A DNA stretch of 64,000 nucleotides from Terana coerulea (taxonomy: Eukaryota > Basidiomycota > Agaricomycetes > Polyporales > Phanerochaetaceae). Shown in pieces: positions 45,024-56,153 of the stretch (the stretch's first letter is position 1; every line of letters begins with the position of its first letter). The notes below the pieces were generated by a model. That model was not told the DNA's origin. It did not search any database and saw nothing but the letters and a program-made list of their open reading frames with translations. The stretch covers positions 248,001-312,000 of the forward strand of contig JAKOGH010000261.1 of assembly GCA_024811115.1 (NCBI GenBank), given 5' to 3'. The position numbers were made by a program, and so were the translations under genes.

Positions 45024-47793
45024 ATGTCTCTGCTCTTCCACCATCTCCGGGTGCATCAGGTCTTTTGGTGCGAACACCGATGTCGGCAAGACACTGCTCA
45101 CCTCTGCCCTCGTGAGGGCGTCGTCTCTCACCAGCAAACCTGTCTTCTACCTCAAGCCGGTCAGCACTGGGCCTCTGCAGGATGCGGACGATGAGTGGGT
45201 AACACCGTAACATTGCGGAGGCTACCAAGAACATTCGCAAGTTAACGAGGTCTCGCCAGATACGTGAAGCGGTATGCTGGCCCGGAGAAATACAAGATAC
45301 AAAGCCGATGCCTCTTCCGCTACTCTGACCCTGTCAGTCCTCACCTGGCTGCTATTCGGGAACATGGTGAGGGTAGTGCACAGGTGAGTGAGAGAGACAT
45401 GCCGTGAAGATCAATTGAATCATGAAGTTCATAGCTCTCCATACCCTCCGACGGCACCATAGTAAAAGCAATTGCGACGCATATCCGTGATTGCGCTCAA
45501 GTCGCGCAACAGCCCGCTCACATGTATGTGGAAACTGCAGGAGGTGAGAGTTCCGCTAGTCCATATTCAATGCAAATCAGAGCCACAACCGCAATCCCTA
45601 GCGTTCGAACGTCAAATACTGATCAAATTGATGGGCCATAACAGGTGTTCATAGTCCGACCCTCTCCGGTAGCACACAAGTCGACAGCTACAGGCCGCTT
45701 TTCCTTCCAACCATCCTGATTAGGCGACCCCAAAGCTCGGAGGAATTTCAGCAACGATATCGTCGTACGAGTCCTTGACCTTGCGAGGATATATCATCGA
45801 CGCGGTCATGATTTTCCGCGAGGAATACTACAGGAACTGGGAATACCTCAAGTCGTATTTTGCGGAGCGCAACGTCCGGGTCTCCGTCGTCGATCCTCCG
45901 CCTGCCAAGCTCGAGGACCGCGACGCGAACATCTCAACGACCGAGCATTACTATCAGCGCATTGTCCCCACATCGAAGGACGGCTCGGTGTTTGAGCTGC
46001 TTTCGCATCTGGATTACCGGCACTCGGAGCGGATCAAGGAGCTGGAGACTATGCCGCGGCGGACGCTGGACAGCGTCTGGTGGCCTTTCGTACAGCACGG
46101 ACTGGTCAAGGGCGAGCAGGACGTCACAGTCATTGATAGTGCCTCCGGCGATGAGTTCTCTGTGTTCAAGTCTCAGCCTAAGCACGAGCCGCCCCAATCC
46201 GCTAAGTCAATCCTCGAACCGCAGTTCGACGGCTCAGCGTCGTGGTGGACTCAAGCCCTGGGCCATGCGAACCCTCAGCTCACTCTTGCCGCTGCTCGCG
46301 CAGCAGGTCGCTACGGCCACGTCATGTTCCCGCAGGGAAGTCATTTACCAGCCCTCAACCTGGCGGAACGTCTCTTGACGAACGGGCCGGGCAAGGGATG
46401 GGCGTCTCGGGTGTTCTTCTCCGACGATGGCTCGACTGGTATGGAGGTCGCCTTGAAAATGGCTCTGCGTGCATTCTCGGTGAGGGATCAGGGGCGCAAT
46501 GCGTCTTCCGAGACTTCGATTCCAAAGCGGCCGAAGGACCTTGGCATTCTGGGGTTGAAGGGTAGCTATCATGGTGACACTATCGGCGCTATGGACGCAT
46601 GCGAGGACTCTGGTGTCTACACCTGTGAATGGCACGACTCGAAAGGATACTGGCTTGACCCTCCGACGGTCTCTATCCGAAATGGCAAAATGGTTGTCTC
46701 GCTGCCTCCCGCCATCGCTAGGATGACTACAAACGGCGAGAGCGACGCCAACGAAGGAGTTATCCAACAAGTATACGATGTAAAAGCCAGGCTGGATTCA
46801 GAGCTTGCCGAAATCTATCGTCGGTTCATCCAAGAGTCGCTTGAAAAACTGCAGGCTGGTGGTACTCACAGACTGGCCGCTCTCGTTCTCGAACCGGTAT
46901 GTTTCTTTCACGTTTACTTCACATATTTTTGCTAAGTCCAGTGTATATAGATCGTCATGGGCGCAGGCGGCATGATATTCGTTGACCCTCTCTTCCAGCG
47001 CGTCCTCATGGACGTCGTACGCACCTCGCCAACCTTCGCAAAGACCGTTCGCGCGGACGGCACCTGGTCCGGTCTGCCCGTCATCTTCGACGAGGTCTTC
47101 GCGGGGCTGTACCGCCTCGGCGTCGAGAGCACGCCCACCATCCTCGGCGTGACGCCCGACGTCTCCGTACACGCCAAGATCCTCACGGGCGGGCTCGTCC
47201 CGCTCGCGGCCACCCTCGCGTCCGCGTCCATCTTCGACGCGTTCTACGGCAGCGAGAAGGCTGACGCGCTCCTGCACGGGCACAGCTACACCGCGTACCC
47301 CGTCGGGTGCGAGGTTGCGAACGAGACGCTCCGCATCGTGGGCCGGCTCGCGGAGAGCGAGGAGTGGAAGGCCGCGCAGGACCGCTGGCAGCCCGCGCAG
47401 GGTGCTCCGGCGCACGTCTGGAGCTTCTGGGACCCCGAGTTTATCGGTGCGCTGTCGAAGTGCGACGCGGTCGGCGAGGTGATGGCCATGGGCACTGTTC
47501 TGGCGCTGAAGGTGGCTGGGGACCCCGTCGGTGAGTATAGCTCGGATCCTCCACTGTAATCTATTTGTGATGAAGATTTTCTAGGTTATCAGTCCCACTC
47601 CGCACAGAAACTGCTGGAGGGCCTGCGGGTTGCCGCGAAGGACCAGAGCGATGGCCTAACGCCGTTCGCAATTAATTACCGCACGCTCGGCAACGTCGCG
47701 TACTTCATGTTGAGTCTCAACACCCCCGCGGCTACCGTCCGGCATATCGAAAATAGAATCTGGTCGACGCTCTCAGCTGTATCAACGGGCTGA
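45024..47793 (+). CDS. Bifunctional dethiobiotin synthetase / DAPA aminotransferase (BioD-BioA fusion), frameshifted
   Basis: From ATG 45024, MSLLFHHLRVHQVF leads into the BioD P-loop GANTDVGKTLLTSALV, but the sequence has TTTT at 45063-45066 where TTT is needed for frame. Next come KPVFYLKPVSTGPLQDADDE, SRCLFRYSDPVSPHLAAIRE, THIRDCAQVAQQPAHMYVET, SYRPLFLPTILIGDPKLGGI, then the BioA half: GSASWWTQALGHANPQLTLA, GYGHVMFPQ-type RYGHVMFPQGSHLPALNLAE, LKGSYHGDTIGAMDACEDSG, LPVIFDEVFAGLYRLG, and the PLP lysine region AKILTGGLVPLAATL. Introns lie at about 45193-45245, 45381-45430, 45545-45655, 46897-46951 and 47532-47585; the first could not be resolved in phase. BioD and BioA make dethiobiotin from DAPA and DAPA from KAPA in biotin synthesis; their fusion is known in fungi and plants (mitochondrial in plants). 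Stop TGA 47791-47793. Confidence 0.94.
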
Positions 47794-47985
47794 ATGCCAA
47801 GACCAGCGTATAGTACTCCAAAAGAATATGTAAATGAATATCTAGCTATTATAGATGCCTGCAGATTGGTACATTACGTCGTTAAGCATGTGAAATGAAG
47901 TGTGTGTGGTGGTGTGAGTCTATGAGTGCGGTGTAGATCGTTAAAAATGAGAGAATCAAGGATTGCCGATACCGGTCGTGAGTTA

Positions 47986-49920
47986 TCATGAATGTTTTTC
48001 AAGCTTCTCGACGTTAGAGTCTTTCCTCTCTGCGTCTGACTCCTCGACCGTGCGCTCTTCATCCATCGCCTTGTCCACGTCCTCCCTGTGCCCAACGATT
48101 CCGACGTGCCGCAGGAAAGACCGCGGCGAGCACGGCGCCGGTGATGCCGAACGCAAAGCCGCACCACATCGCGCCCTTGTACGCGTCCTCCTGTGCGTGG
48201 TAGGGTGCGTTCGTGCCGGACATGTTGACCTGTACATCCGCATCGCGCGACTCCTTCGTCAAGACCGAGTTGAAGATGATCGTCGTGATCGCCAGGCCAA
48301 ACGAGCTTCCGAGCTATATATTTGCGATTTGTGAGCACAGTTGTCTTAAGAAATGGAGGCGAATATGTATACCTGAGTCATTGTCTGGAATAGGGCACCG
48401 GCCAGGCTCTGTTCGTGCGGCAGGCTGATCTTGGCCACGAACAGCGTACCCGCGGCGAAGACGAAATCGGCACCGAACACCGACAAGATGGCAGATGGGA
48501 AGCCGAACGCCCAGTACGGCGACGAGACGTTGATAACTGCGAACAGAAGGTTGGCCGTTGCGGTTAAAGCGGTGCCAGCAACTGGGGAAGCGGTTAGCTA
48601 ACCGAGTAGACTGTAAGATGTAGCAAGGCGTACCAATGAGGAAAACAACATCAATTCGGCCGACGACGAGCGCGACGATGACGTTGCAGATGCAGCCGGT
48701 GACGAACATGGGGAGCAGCCGCACCATTGTGAGCACTGGAGTAAGGTGGAGGAAGTTCTGGTAATAAAGCTGTATGGAAACAGTTAAGTATGCGATTCAC
48801 GACGTCAGAAAGCGCGTGAGCTCACCTGCACCCAGAGGATCCAGCTGTAGAAGCTGCACCACTCCAGGAAAGCGATCCAGAGCATGACGGCCATACGACC
48901 GCGCATGCGCGTCCAAATTGACAGCTTCATCAGCGGCGGAGGCGTCCACCACTTGTCTACAGCACGGACTTCGGCGCCGGTGTCCGCATGGACCTTCTCC
49001 AAGTAATGTTGCCATGCGAAGAAGAGTAGCAATAGGATCACGCCAACGATGAGGAGGGCGATGATGTAGCCTGTTTTCCACCCGTTCGATGCAATGCTGC
49101 CATCGCTCAGCACAAAGACGATGAGGGTCAATCCCGCGGTCACGAGGAAGGCTCCAAGCCAGTCGACGCGCTTGTCGCTCTCTGTGGACGGCAAGTCTTT
49201 GTCGATGACCAGCAGGCCGCCAATGAAGCACGCCGCACCGAGACCGGCCATCAGGAAAAGACGGAGCGCCATGTCGCGGTCGTCAGCTGCGTCATGACGC
49301 CACCAAGAATGGTTCCAATGGCGCCACCCATCGGCGCGCCTGCTGCGAAGGTCGAGAACGCAACTGCGCGTGCCGGGGAAGGCGGGAAGGCATGCGCGAG
49401 GATGCCGAGGCAGGCGGGCACGACGGCGGAGCCACCTATGCCTTGAATTCCTCGTAGGACGTCAATGGTTATTTCGTCCTGGGCAAAGCCGCATCCGAGG
49501 GAAAATATGGAGAGAAAGGCGATGCCCATGAGGAAAATAAGCTTCCGCCCGTACAAGTCCGCTAGGCGACCGAATAGCAGCAGCAAACATCCCTGTAGGG
49601 ACTGGTTAGCTATGGAGCCATGAGATATAGGGGTGACATACAGAGCTAAGTGCGTAGGCTGAGAGAATCCATTGCAACTTGTATTCGACTATGTGCAGTT
49701 TCTCCCCAATGGTAGGTAGGGCTATGGATGCCGCAGACGAACTAGCGGTCTGAAATGGCCGAGTCAGCGAACCTCCGCACATAAATCGGAGAGGACTCAC
49801 GTTAATGACCATCGCCAGCGTGCAAGTCGTCACCAATACGATATCCTGCGCGACAGTCCGCTGCCTCGGAGCCCCCACCTGGGGCTCCTGCTCGTGACTC
49901 TCGTCGAGTTTCGTAGTCAT
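47986..49920 (-). CDS. MFS drug-resistance-type transporter (DHA2-like), two frameshifts
   Basis: ATG 49920 starts MTTKLDESHEQEPQVGAPRQ, followed by the first membrane helix VLVTTCTLAMVIN and an intron into TASSSAASIALPTIGEKLHI. The MFS loop 2-3 motif is GRLADLYGRKLIFLMG, then RGIQGIGGSAVVPACLGILA and the motif-C-like GAPMGGAIGTILGG. About 14 hydrophobic segments are visible, with LGSSFGLAITTIIFNSVLT near the end and a charged cytosolic tail ending EKLEKHS. Two indels break it. An A4 run at 49256-49259 (+) needs five bases to join ATWRSVF to FLMAGLGAACFIGG, and AAA at 48116-48118 needs two to join AVLAAVF to LRHVGIVGHRED. Family members export drugs or metabolites; the substrate is unknown. 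It converges on BioDA with 192 bp between stops. Confidence 0.93.
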
Positions 49921-51657
49921 GCCCGGCGACGTTCGGCACACGGAGGACGACGAGCACGCACGAACAGTCAGGAGATGGTGGTGGTGGTTCTCGGCCAAGG
50001 TGGAAGGAGAACTGGGATTTATCCGGAGAGTGCTGCATGGTATAAGAATGACCCTACCTCTCTTTGGCGCTTCCGCTCTGCCGCACCGATCTACGGACCA
50101 GCCTCCCATCAAAATCAGCACGTGCTCTTACTCATTCAAGGGCGCCTGCGTTTGTGGCGTTCGTCGGGCCCGCCTCTCCGTCTCCCGATTAGTCTTGATC
50201 AAGTCGCGGGGCCCTTGGCGGGTGTGGACCATTCTTCCCAATTTGGAAGTAAGCGCCCGCACTAGGACGCGTCTTGTGAGATGGAACGCGTGTATTGCTG
50301 CCCTCAAACGCTAAGTCCCACGGAAATTTTAACGTCAGAGGTCTCCAATATATATCTTGTACTTGCACGAATATTTTGACAATGTTTTCTTGGGAAGGGA
50401 CCAAGGAAGCCTCGGCTCGCTGAGGCTGAGACGGCGTAAGGCCGAACACAGTCCTAATCCGAAGCAAAACAAATTATTCAAAAATCACGGCAAGATTCAA
50501 GGACCTACAAACTTTATACAGCTCAATTTTGGTCCTCATAGTAGCCGGTGGTCTCCGTACAAGAGGACAAACGGTCTCAAGCGAAGGCTTCAGGCGGGCG
50601 CTAGATTGCCAAATTGGGCGAAATGCCCTCACCTGCGAGGGCGCCCGCGACTTGATGCAGACTATATACAAGGTTCGGATCGACTGTCATCCAACCTTTG
50701 CTCGTATATTGTCGGCAACGGAGACTATCTCCCGATGCAGCGACTGCCCTCTGCTTGAGGACAACTTGAGAGCATGCGCCAGCAAATCAGACACAGATGT
50801 TATGTTCCATCATTCAGAATTATTGGTGCTTGAAAGACATGGTCCTTGGTCGGTCGGCTTCGCAATTGATGTTGAAGTACTTACGGGCCTTGACTAACGA
50901 GAAATGACTGTACGGAAGGGCGACTCGAGGCCCGAACACTGTCCAGGCGTGATGTCTCTATTGCTTTGACAAATCTGTTTCACTGCGTGGTCACAATATC
51001 GCCGTCTTAACGTAGGTGGCACCATTCAGCCCAGCTATGCCCGCGGTAGGCCATATTTGTATCAGGCTTTAGAGCTTCATTTAAGCCTCGGTGCCTCATG
51101 TTCTGCGATACATCGGAGTCCATGTCCTCAAAAGTCCCAGCTGAGTTCCAGCATCACAATGCCGATGCGAGAGACGCGAGGTTGCTTCTGAATGACGAGA
51201 TACGAAGCCAGTAATCCCGCTCCCCAAACGATAAACTTTCAGTCAGGCACGGCAGCTCCGGATGAGGAGCGGTGAGCATCCATGCATTCCATCGTGTCAG
51301 GCCTAGGGCATGGGACCGCAAAGTGTGGGTTGCTGTGGGTCCACGAAATCGGGAACTAGGGTCTTGGACACAACCTTGGTATACCCGCACTAAAGCCGCA
51401 AGTACAGCTCAAAAGCATACCGTTCGCGCCACGCTCAAGAGAACAACTGTCCATTACCAGACACTTTAATACGTCGACTAAAGCCGTCTGTACAATACGC
51501 GTATACACTACTCTATACAACACCAGCGTGCCGCGGTGCACCTTGTGGGCGTCCTGGGTATGACCATATGATATCATGAAAACGTGAAATGCAAGATTAA
51601 TATTGCAACGAGCGATAAAATAAGTTAAAATAGTTCATAAGGTGTTCGCTCCCGCGC
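49921..51657. other. 1.7 kb intergenic, no recognised gene
   Basis: This lies between the MFS start and the stop of the cupin gene. Frames such as 50357-50758 (+), 50529-50897 (+) and 49894-50314 (+) are chance-like. An ACAAGAGG/CCTCTTGT-type feature and AT-rich stretches occur near 50330-50530. The first few hundred bases must be the MFS promoter. Confidence 0.45.
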
Positions 51658-53061
51658 TTATGCGCTACCAGAGGGCGTGTCGTAAGGGTTGGTCCGCTCG
51701 TACGGGGTGGGCTTCTCCGCGTCGAAGATTGCGGCCTGGGGCGCAAACTCGGAGCCCGTCTTGAAGTACCGCATGCCCTTCGTGCGGTCATTCCGCTCCT
51801 TGCGGCGGTTCACGCAGTAGACGGCCGCGATGACGATGTAGCCCAACGCGAGCACGCCGGACACGCAGATGAGCGCGAGGATGAGCGGATCGGGCTTGCC
51901 GTTCGAGTCGAGCACGCTCACGCCACCCTGCGCAGACTTATCATTCGAGCCCGTGTATGAGGAGGGGCCACCTACGAATGGCAACAACAATGAGCGTTTG
52001 TGAGGAGTTGACGTGGAAGAGGGCCCTGGAGAAGACGCACCCTGAGTAATAGTAGGGGCGCTTGCCATGGAGGGAAGCGAACCTGTAGCTGTCTGCGGCG
52101 GTGAAGGCGTCGTAGCAGGACCGCTGAAGCCGTTGGGCAGTGCGTTCGCGGATACGCGCGGCTGGCGCTGATTGGCCGGCTGCGGGGTACGGGTGATACC
52201 GCACCGTGCCAAGCACTCATTTGTGCCAAGCGCGATGTTGTCCGGAATCTGTGCGTGTAAAGTGAGCGATGATTTACGTGTTCAACATCAAAGCTTGTTC
52301 ACCTTGGCCTCGAGGTTCGCTACCTGCTCAACACCAATGTCGCCCATGGCTGCGTTGACGAACGCCGGAGGCAATCCAAAGACTGAAGTGACGCGTTAAG
52401 ACGCGAGCACGAAACGAAAGGATCAGAATGCTTACACCGCTGCGCAACCTGGTCGACACCCGGATCCTCATCATTAAAAGCAGCCACAAAGACTGCTGGC
52501 TCTGTGGCATAGTCAGTATCTTATATCCACCAAGCACACATGTGGATTACGTACCACAGCTGTCGTTCATCTCAAAGTGAATCGCGCCGCGCGGGAATAT
52601 CGCAGCGGACCCGGCTTGCAGCTCGTTGAAGATGAATCGCGCGCCGTTCTCCACGAGGATACCTGCAGAGAGCGACCCGTTTACAATGAAATTGAACTCT
52701 GTCGCGCGTGGGTGGACGTGGGGGTGTTGAAGCCGCAAGGCCCGAGGAAACCAATCGTCATCGCCATGCCGTTGCCTATCACTGCTGGGAAGTTGGCGGA
52801 GGAGGCAGCGACGGTGTGCCCGCCTGCTCCGTTGGTCTCACCCGTGGTTTGATGAAGGAAGTCGAAGGTGAACTGAGAGGAAAGAGTTAGTTGTGTTTCA
52901 AGCCGTTAAGCAGAATGTATCCAAAACACCTCATTATCCTGTAAAAGCTTGATACGGTCGTTACTTGTTGGAGCCAGGCGAAGGCTCGCGATCTTATCCG
53001 CGAGGGACTGAGCGGAAGCAACGGAACCGAGAGCGAGAGCAAGCAGAGAGGCGGCCAACAT
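51658..53061 (-). CDS. Secreted germin-like cupin with C-terminal membrane anchor, one-base frameshift
   Basis: ATG 53061 gives a signal peptide (MLAASLLALALGSVASAQ). A mono-cupin follows: KLLQDNEVFTFDF, GGHTVAASSANFPAVIGNGM, the metal motif HPHVHPRATEFNFIVNG (H-x-H-x4-E), GSAAIFPRGAIHFEMND with the last His, and FVAAFNDEDPGVDQVAQRFF. After ~240 residues comes a Pro/Ser/Thr-rich linker, then one membrane helix (LILALICVSGVLALGYIVIA) and a ~50-residue cytosolic tail starting VNRRKERNDRTKG. Introns lie at about 52867-52930, 52501-52555, 52382-52435 and 52250-52302. The sequence has a C5 run (GGGGG 52721-52725 on +) where one more base is needed between LGPCG and HPHVHP. Germin-like cupins include Mn enzymes and pure binding proteins; the anchored form suggests a wall-facing surface protein. 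Function is not known. Confidence 0.86.
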
Positions 53062-54029
53062 AGCGAAAATCGTAGAAGAAAGAGAGAAAGAAAAGGAAAA
53101 GGATGAGAGGCGAACGGAAGAGGTGCCGACTGCTCACCTCAAAGTATGCAATTTATACCTTGATCGCGTCCCGAGCCGAGATCCACGAATGCCGCCCTCA
53201 TGTTTCAGGTGTGCCTGTGGGCGCCTCGTGAACCCCTAAGCGGCCAGCGTGGCGGTGCTGTGCGGATCAGCGAACCACCTGCGCGAATAGGGGCACGGCC
53301 CAATCCTGAAACGCTACTGGCCCGCCCGTGGCTTGCAGCGTAAAAACCGGTGCAGTCAGCGGGTCGGTACCTGTGCGCTCTGCATTACCCAGAACACATT
53401 GTACAAAAACCAAGAACTGCTCCCTCTCGGAGGCGCTGCAGGACGCGACAGCCGCTATTGTGTTCGTTCCGCTCCCGCGGTACCGGTTTTGACGTTCGCT
53501 CGGCACGGTACAGCGTCCAGGGGAGGTATTATACGTGAGGGGGAAGCCGAGGACCGCATTGACCTACGGGCGGGATTTGATGAGCAGAAGCGACGAAACC
53601 TCCCAAAGAGATGCGCCCTGGATGCGCCCTTCTGAGCGGAGCGGGTTGGTTGCGGGTCCTGCCTCTTTGTCTGGTACCCGAACGGCATCACGGAGACAAC
53701 CCCGAGATCGCCATTGCCATGAAATTCCGAAACCTATCGGGAGGAAAAGCGTACGCGTATCGGCAATGATCTCAGTCAAAGGAACCGAGATTCAGTGGGC
53801 GGTGAGTGGATCTGCCTCAGCGGGTGCGTGTTACGAGGTGGAAGCATGGTAGCTAACAAGGCAACAGCCAAGAGTGTGCCTGCCGCATAACGCCATGCGA
53901 GAGAGTCGGAAGACGGGAGAAGCGCAGGCGTCGGCAGTGCAGCAAAACGTGCTCTACTCACTGGTTATTACATATACAAGAACCCGAGAATTTACACGTT
54001 CAACCCCACAGTCCAGTCCGAAGAGCAGC
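53062..54029. other. Cupin promoter and SH3-gene 3' flank
   Basis: A 968-bp tandem interval. One minus-strand frame (53776-53961) contains a hydrophobic run AAGTLLAVALLATMLPP, but it has no splice partner and I do not call a gene. Nothing else looks coding. Confidence 0.4.
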
Positions 54030-54972
54030 TCAGAAAATAGCGTTGATAATCCCGCTTCCAACAGCAGCCCCTGACAGCAAAGTACGGGTAAGTAACGTTC
54101 ATACTTCGTCTTGGAGAGGCTTACCTGCACCAAAGCCGACACCGCCAGCAGCTGAGGTCGCCACCTATGGCACGCAAATTCAGGATGTTATTAGAATGGT
54201 TGATTAATAGCTTACTGTTTCACCCAAGCGTCCGAAGCGGCTAGGCTTTTTAGGCTGTTCAGGCGCCTGCTGCAGACCAACCGAATTTACTTGACCAACA
54301 GTGGTAGGCGGCGGTTGATCCTGCGCTTGATACGCTGCTCCAAACGGTCTGTACACAGGCTTCTGGTCCGGGTAGCCATTGTTATACGGTACGGTTGCCT
54401 GAGGTTGCGGAGGTGGCTGGTAATACACTGGGGAGACGGTGGGTATCGGGGCTTGTGGCCCAGGAGATGCAGTTGAGCTGAATTTCTCAACATGGTTGGA
54501 GGGGAATAGTCCTTGGCGACCTCTGCATTTGCCTGTCCACCAGTCATGATTGGTTTCATCAACTACCTCAATGATCTCCCCGGGGGTAAATGAGAGATCG
54601 TTAGGTTCCTAAAGCGAGCCGCAGTGAGTGAAGAACGCGTGTAATGATTGACCAACTCACCCTTCCGTCCTCATTGTATGCCCAGACTGCTCTTGCTTGC
54701 TGCACACGAGGTGTAGGAGGGGGAGGAACGTTCCTGCGGCTTACAGGCATGGGAGGTGCAGGCGCAGGCGCAACGACCAACGATTGCATACTGTTCGCCA
54801 GCTGGGCATCTGCATTACCTCGGTTGTGGGCGGCCGTGAGGCGGGTGGATAGTTCAGAGGCTTCGACAGCAGATATGTAGTTATGTGAAGCAAGGAAATC
54901 TATGTTGGAAAGGGTTTGAGAGAAAACATGGTCTAGCAAAGCGATGGCTTGAGGGTCAGAGGGTCGAGACAT
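54030..54972 (-). CDS. SH3-domain protein of the Lsb1/Pin3 type
   Basis: ATG 54972 gives MSRPSDPQAIALLDHVFSQT and a helical N-terminus (LSNIDFLASHNYISAVEASE). After a Pro-rich stretch (PMPVSRRNVPPPPTPRVQ) the SH3 domain is split by an intron near 54609-54660: ARAVWAYNEDGR, then EPNDLSFTPGEIIEVVDETN, HDWWTGKCRGRQGLFPSNHV. A Pro/Gln/Tyr-rich tail follows, then KKPSRFGRLGET and, over the last two exons, a Gly/Ala-rich end SAAGGVGFGAGAAVGSGIIN with stop TGA 54030-54032. In yeast, Lsb1 and Pin3/Lsb2 bind Las17 (WASP) and restrain actin patch assembly; that role is inferred from architecture. The terminal Gly/Ala-rich motif is typical of fungal members. Confidence 0.9.
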
Positions 54973-55151
54973 GGTAGGCGGTGGCAAGGACTTTGGGTTT
55001 GCACCGCCGCTGTTGCATCGGTCGCCGACCGACGGCAGACCGTAGCATTGATCCGCTTCACGTGGCACAGCTGGGTTACCACGGGCGTTTCTGACCAGGC
55101 GCGTCGGCCAGAAATCCAGAGTTTGGGCTTTAGCAGCACACTCACTCGACT

Positions 55152-56054
55152 ATGGCTCCCGCACTGGTCCAAATCAGCTCTTTGCCGACATATGTCTCGC
55201 CCGACGAGCATAAAAACTTGGTTGCCTCGACACCCACGTCCTTCAACGACATTCCTCCAGTTTTAAGACATAAGGAAGAGAACGTCTCGATCACATTGGA
55301 CCCTACGCTCCCAGAGTTCAGCGCAGAGGACTGTGCTAATGGGACACTTTATGTGATCGAAAGGTGCGTCATGTCTACCAGCTTTAGTGCGTAAGGATCT
55401 CATCCTTGTGTAGCGTTCTCATTTTTATGTCTGCAACTGGAAAGGGCTTGCAAGTCGAGTACCCCTCCATTACACTTCACGCCATCTCACGCGCCGACAA
55501 CAAACCCTCGATATATTGCCAACTCGACGAGAGCCTAGTAACCGAAGATACTGCGCCAACGGGCAATGAAGACGATGAGGTGGTTGATATGAGGGAACTG
55601 ATCATTATCCCCGCAGCTGCTGGATCTCGTACGTGTTATACATGTTGCCCACATGCTGTTAAGCTCACGCATTCTTATTAGTTGAGGGAATATTTGAGGC
55701 ACTCTCGCTTTGCGCTTCACTTCATCCAGACCCCGTGGACCTGAACGACCTGGATGAAGATGACGACGCGTTCATCGACGCGGACGAAAACTCCCCGTTC
55801 GAGACCTTCAATGGCACTGAGGGCGAGGAGCTCAGTGAAGTTGGGAGGGTACGCAGCAATTTCATCAATGATAACCGCTATGCGCCGTACTAGAGACCAT
55901 TTCTTGGCGGTCTTATAATCATCCTCTTCAGGCCGCACTTGCTCATATAGAAAGTATCATCTACAACCCTTTCGAGGCCGAGGAAGAGCAAGAGGAAACC
56001 CCAAAACCGACTGGCGTACCGGGAGAGCAACACAGAAGAGTCATGAGGGAATAA
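55152..56054 (+). CDS. pICln-like protein (methylosome chaperone, ICln/Lot5 family)
   Basis: Exons 55152-55363, 55414-55628, 55682-55848 and 55932-56054; 238 aa, phases consistent. The PH-like domain includes NGTLYVIESVLIFMSATGKG, VEYPSITLHAISRA, SIYCQLDES, VDMRELIIIPA and LEGIFEALSLCASLHPDP. An acidic stretch follows (NDLDEDDDAFIDADENSP) and a C-terminal Glu-rich tail. These are the features of pICln, which holds Sm proteins near PRMT5 during snRNP assembly. The gene starts 179 bp from the SH3 gene ATG, so the two are divergent with a very short shared promoter. Confidence 0.86.
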
Positions 56055-56153
56055 AACAATGGTAGTGTCACAGTGTGTAGTCGCTACACGTCCGGGTGTA
56101 TTTACAGAACCTACAAGACAACGTTGATGCTCGGAACCGTTGGCCTGCATAGT

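Noticed and set aside
45185..45250. A 10-base GT...AG gap in BioDA as an intron
   Set aside because: Impossible size; the local phase problem is more likely an indel or an unrecognised splice site.
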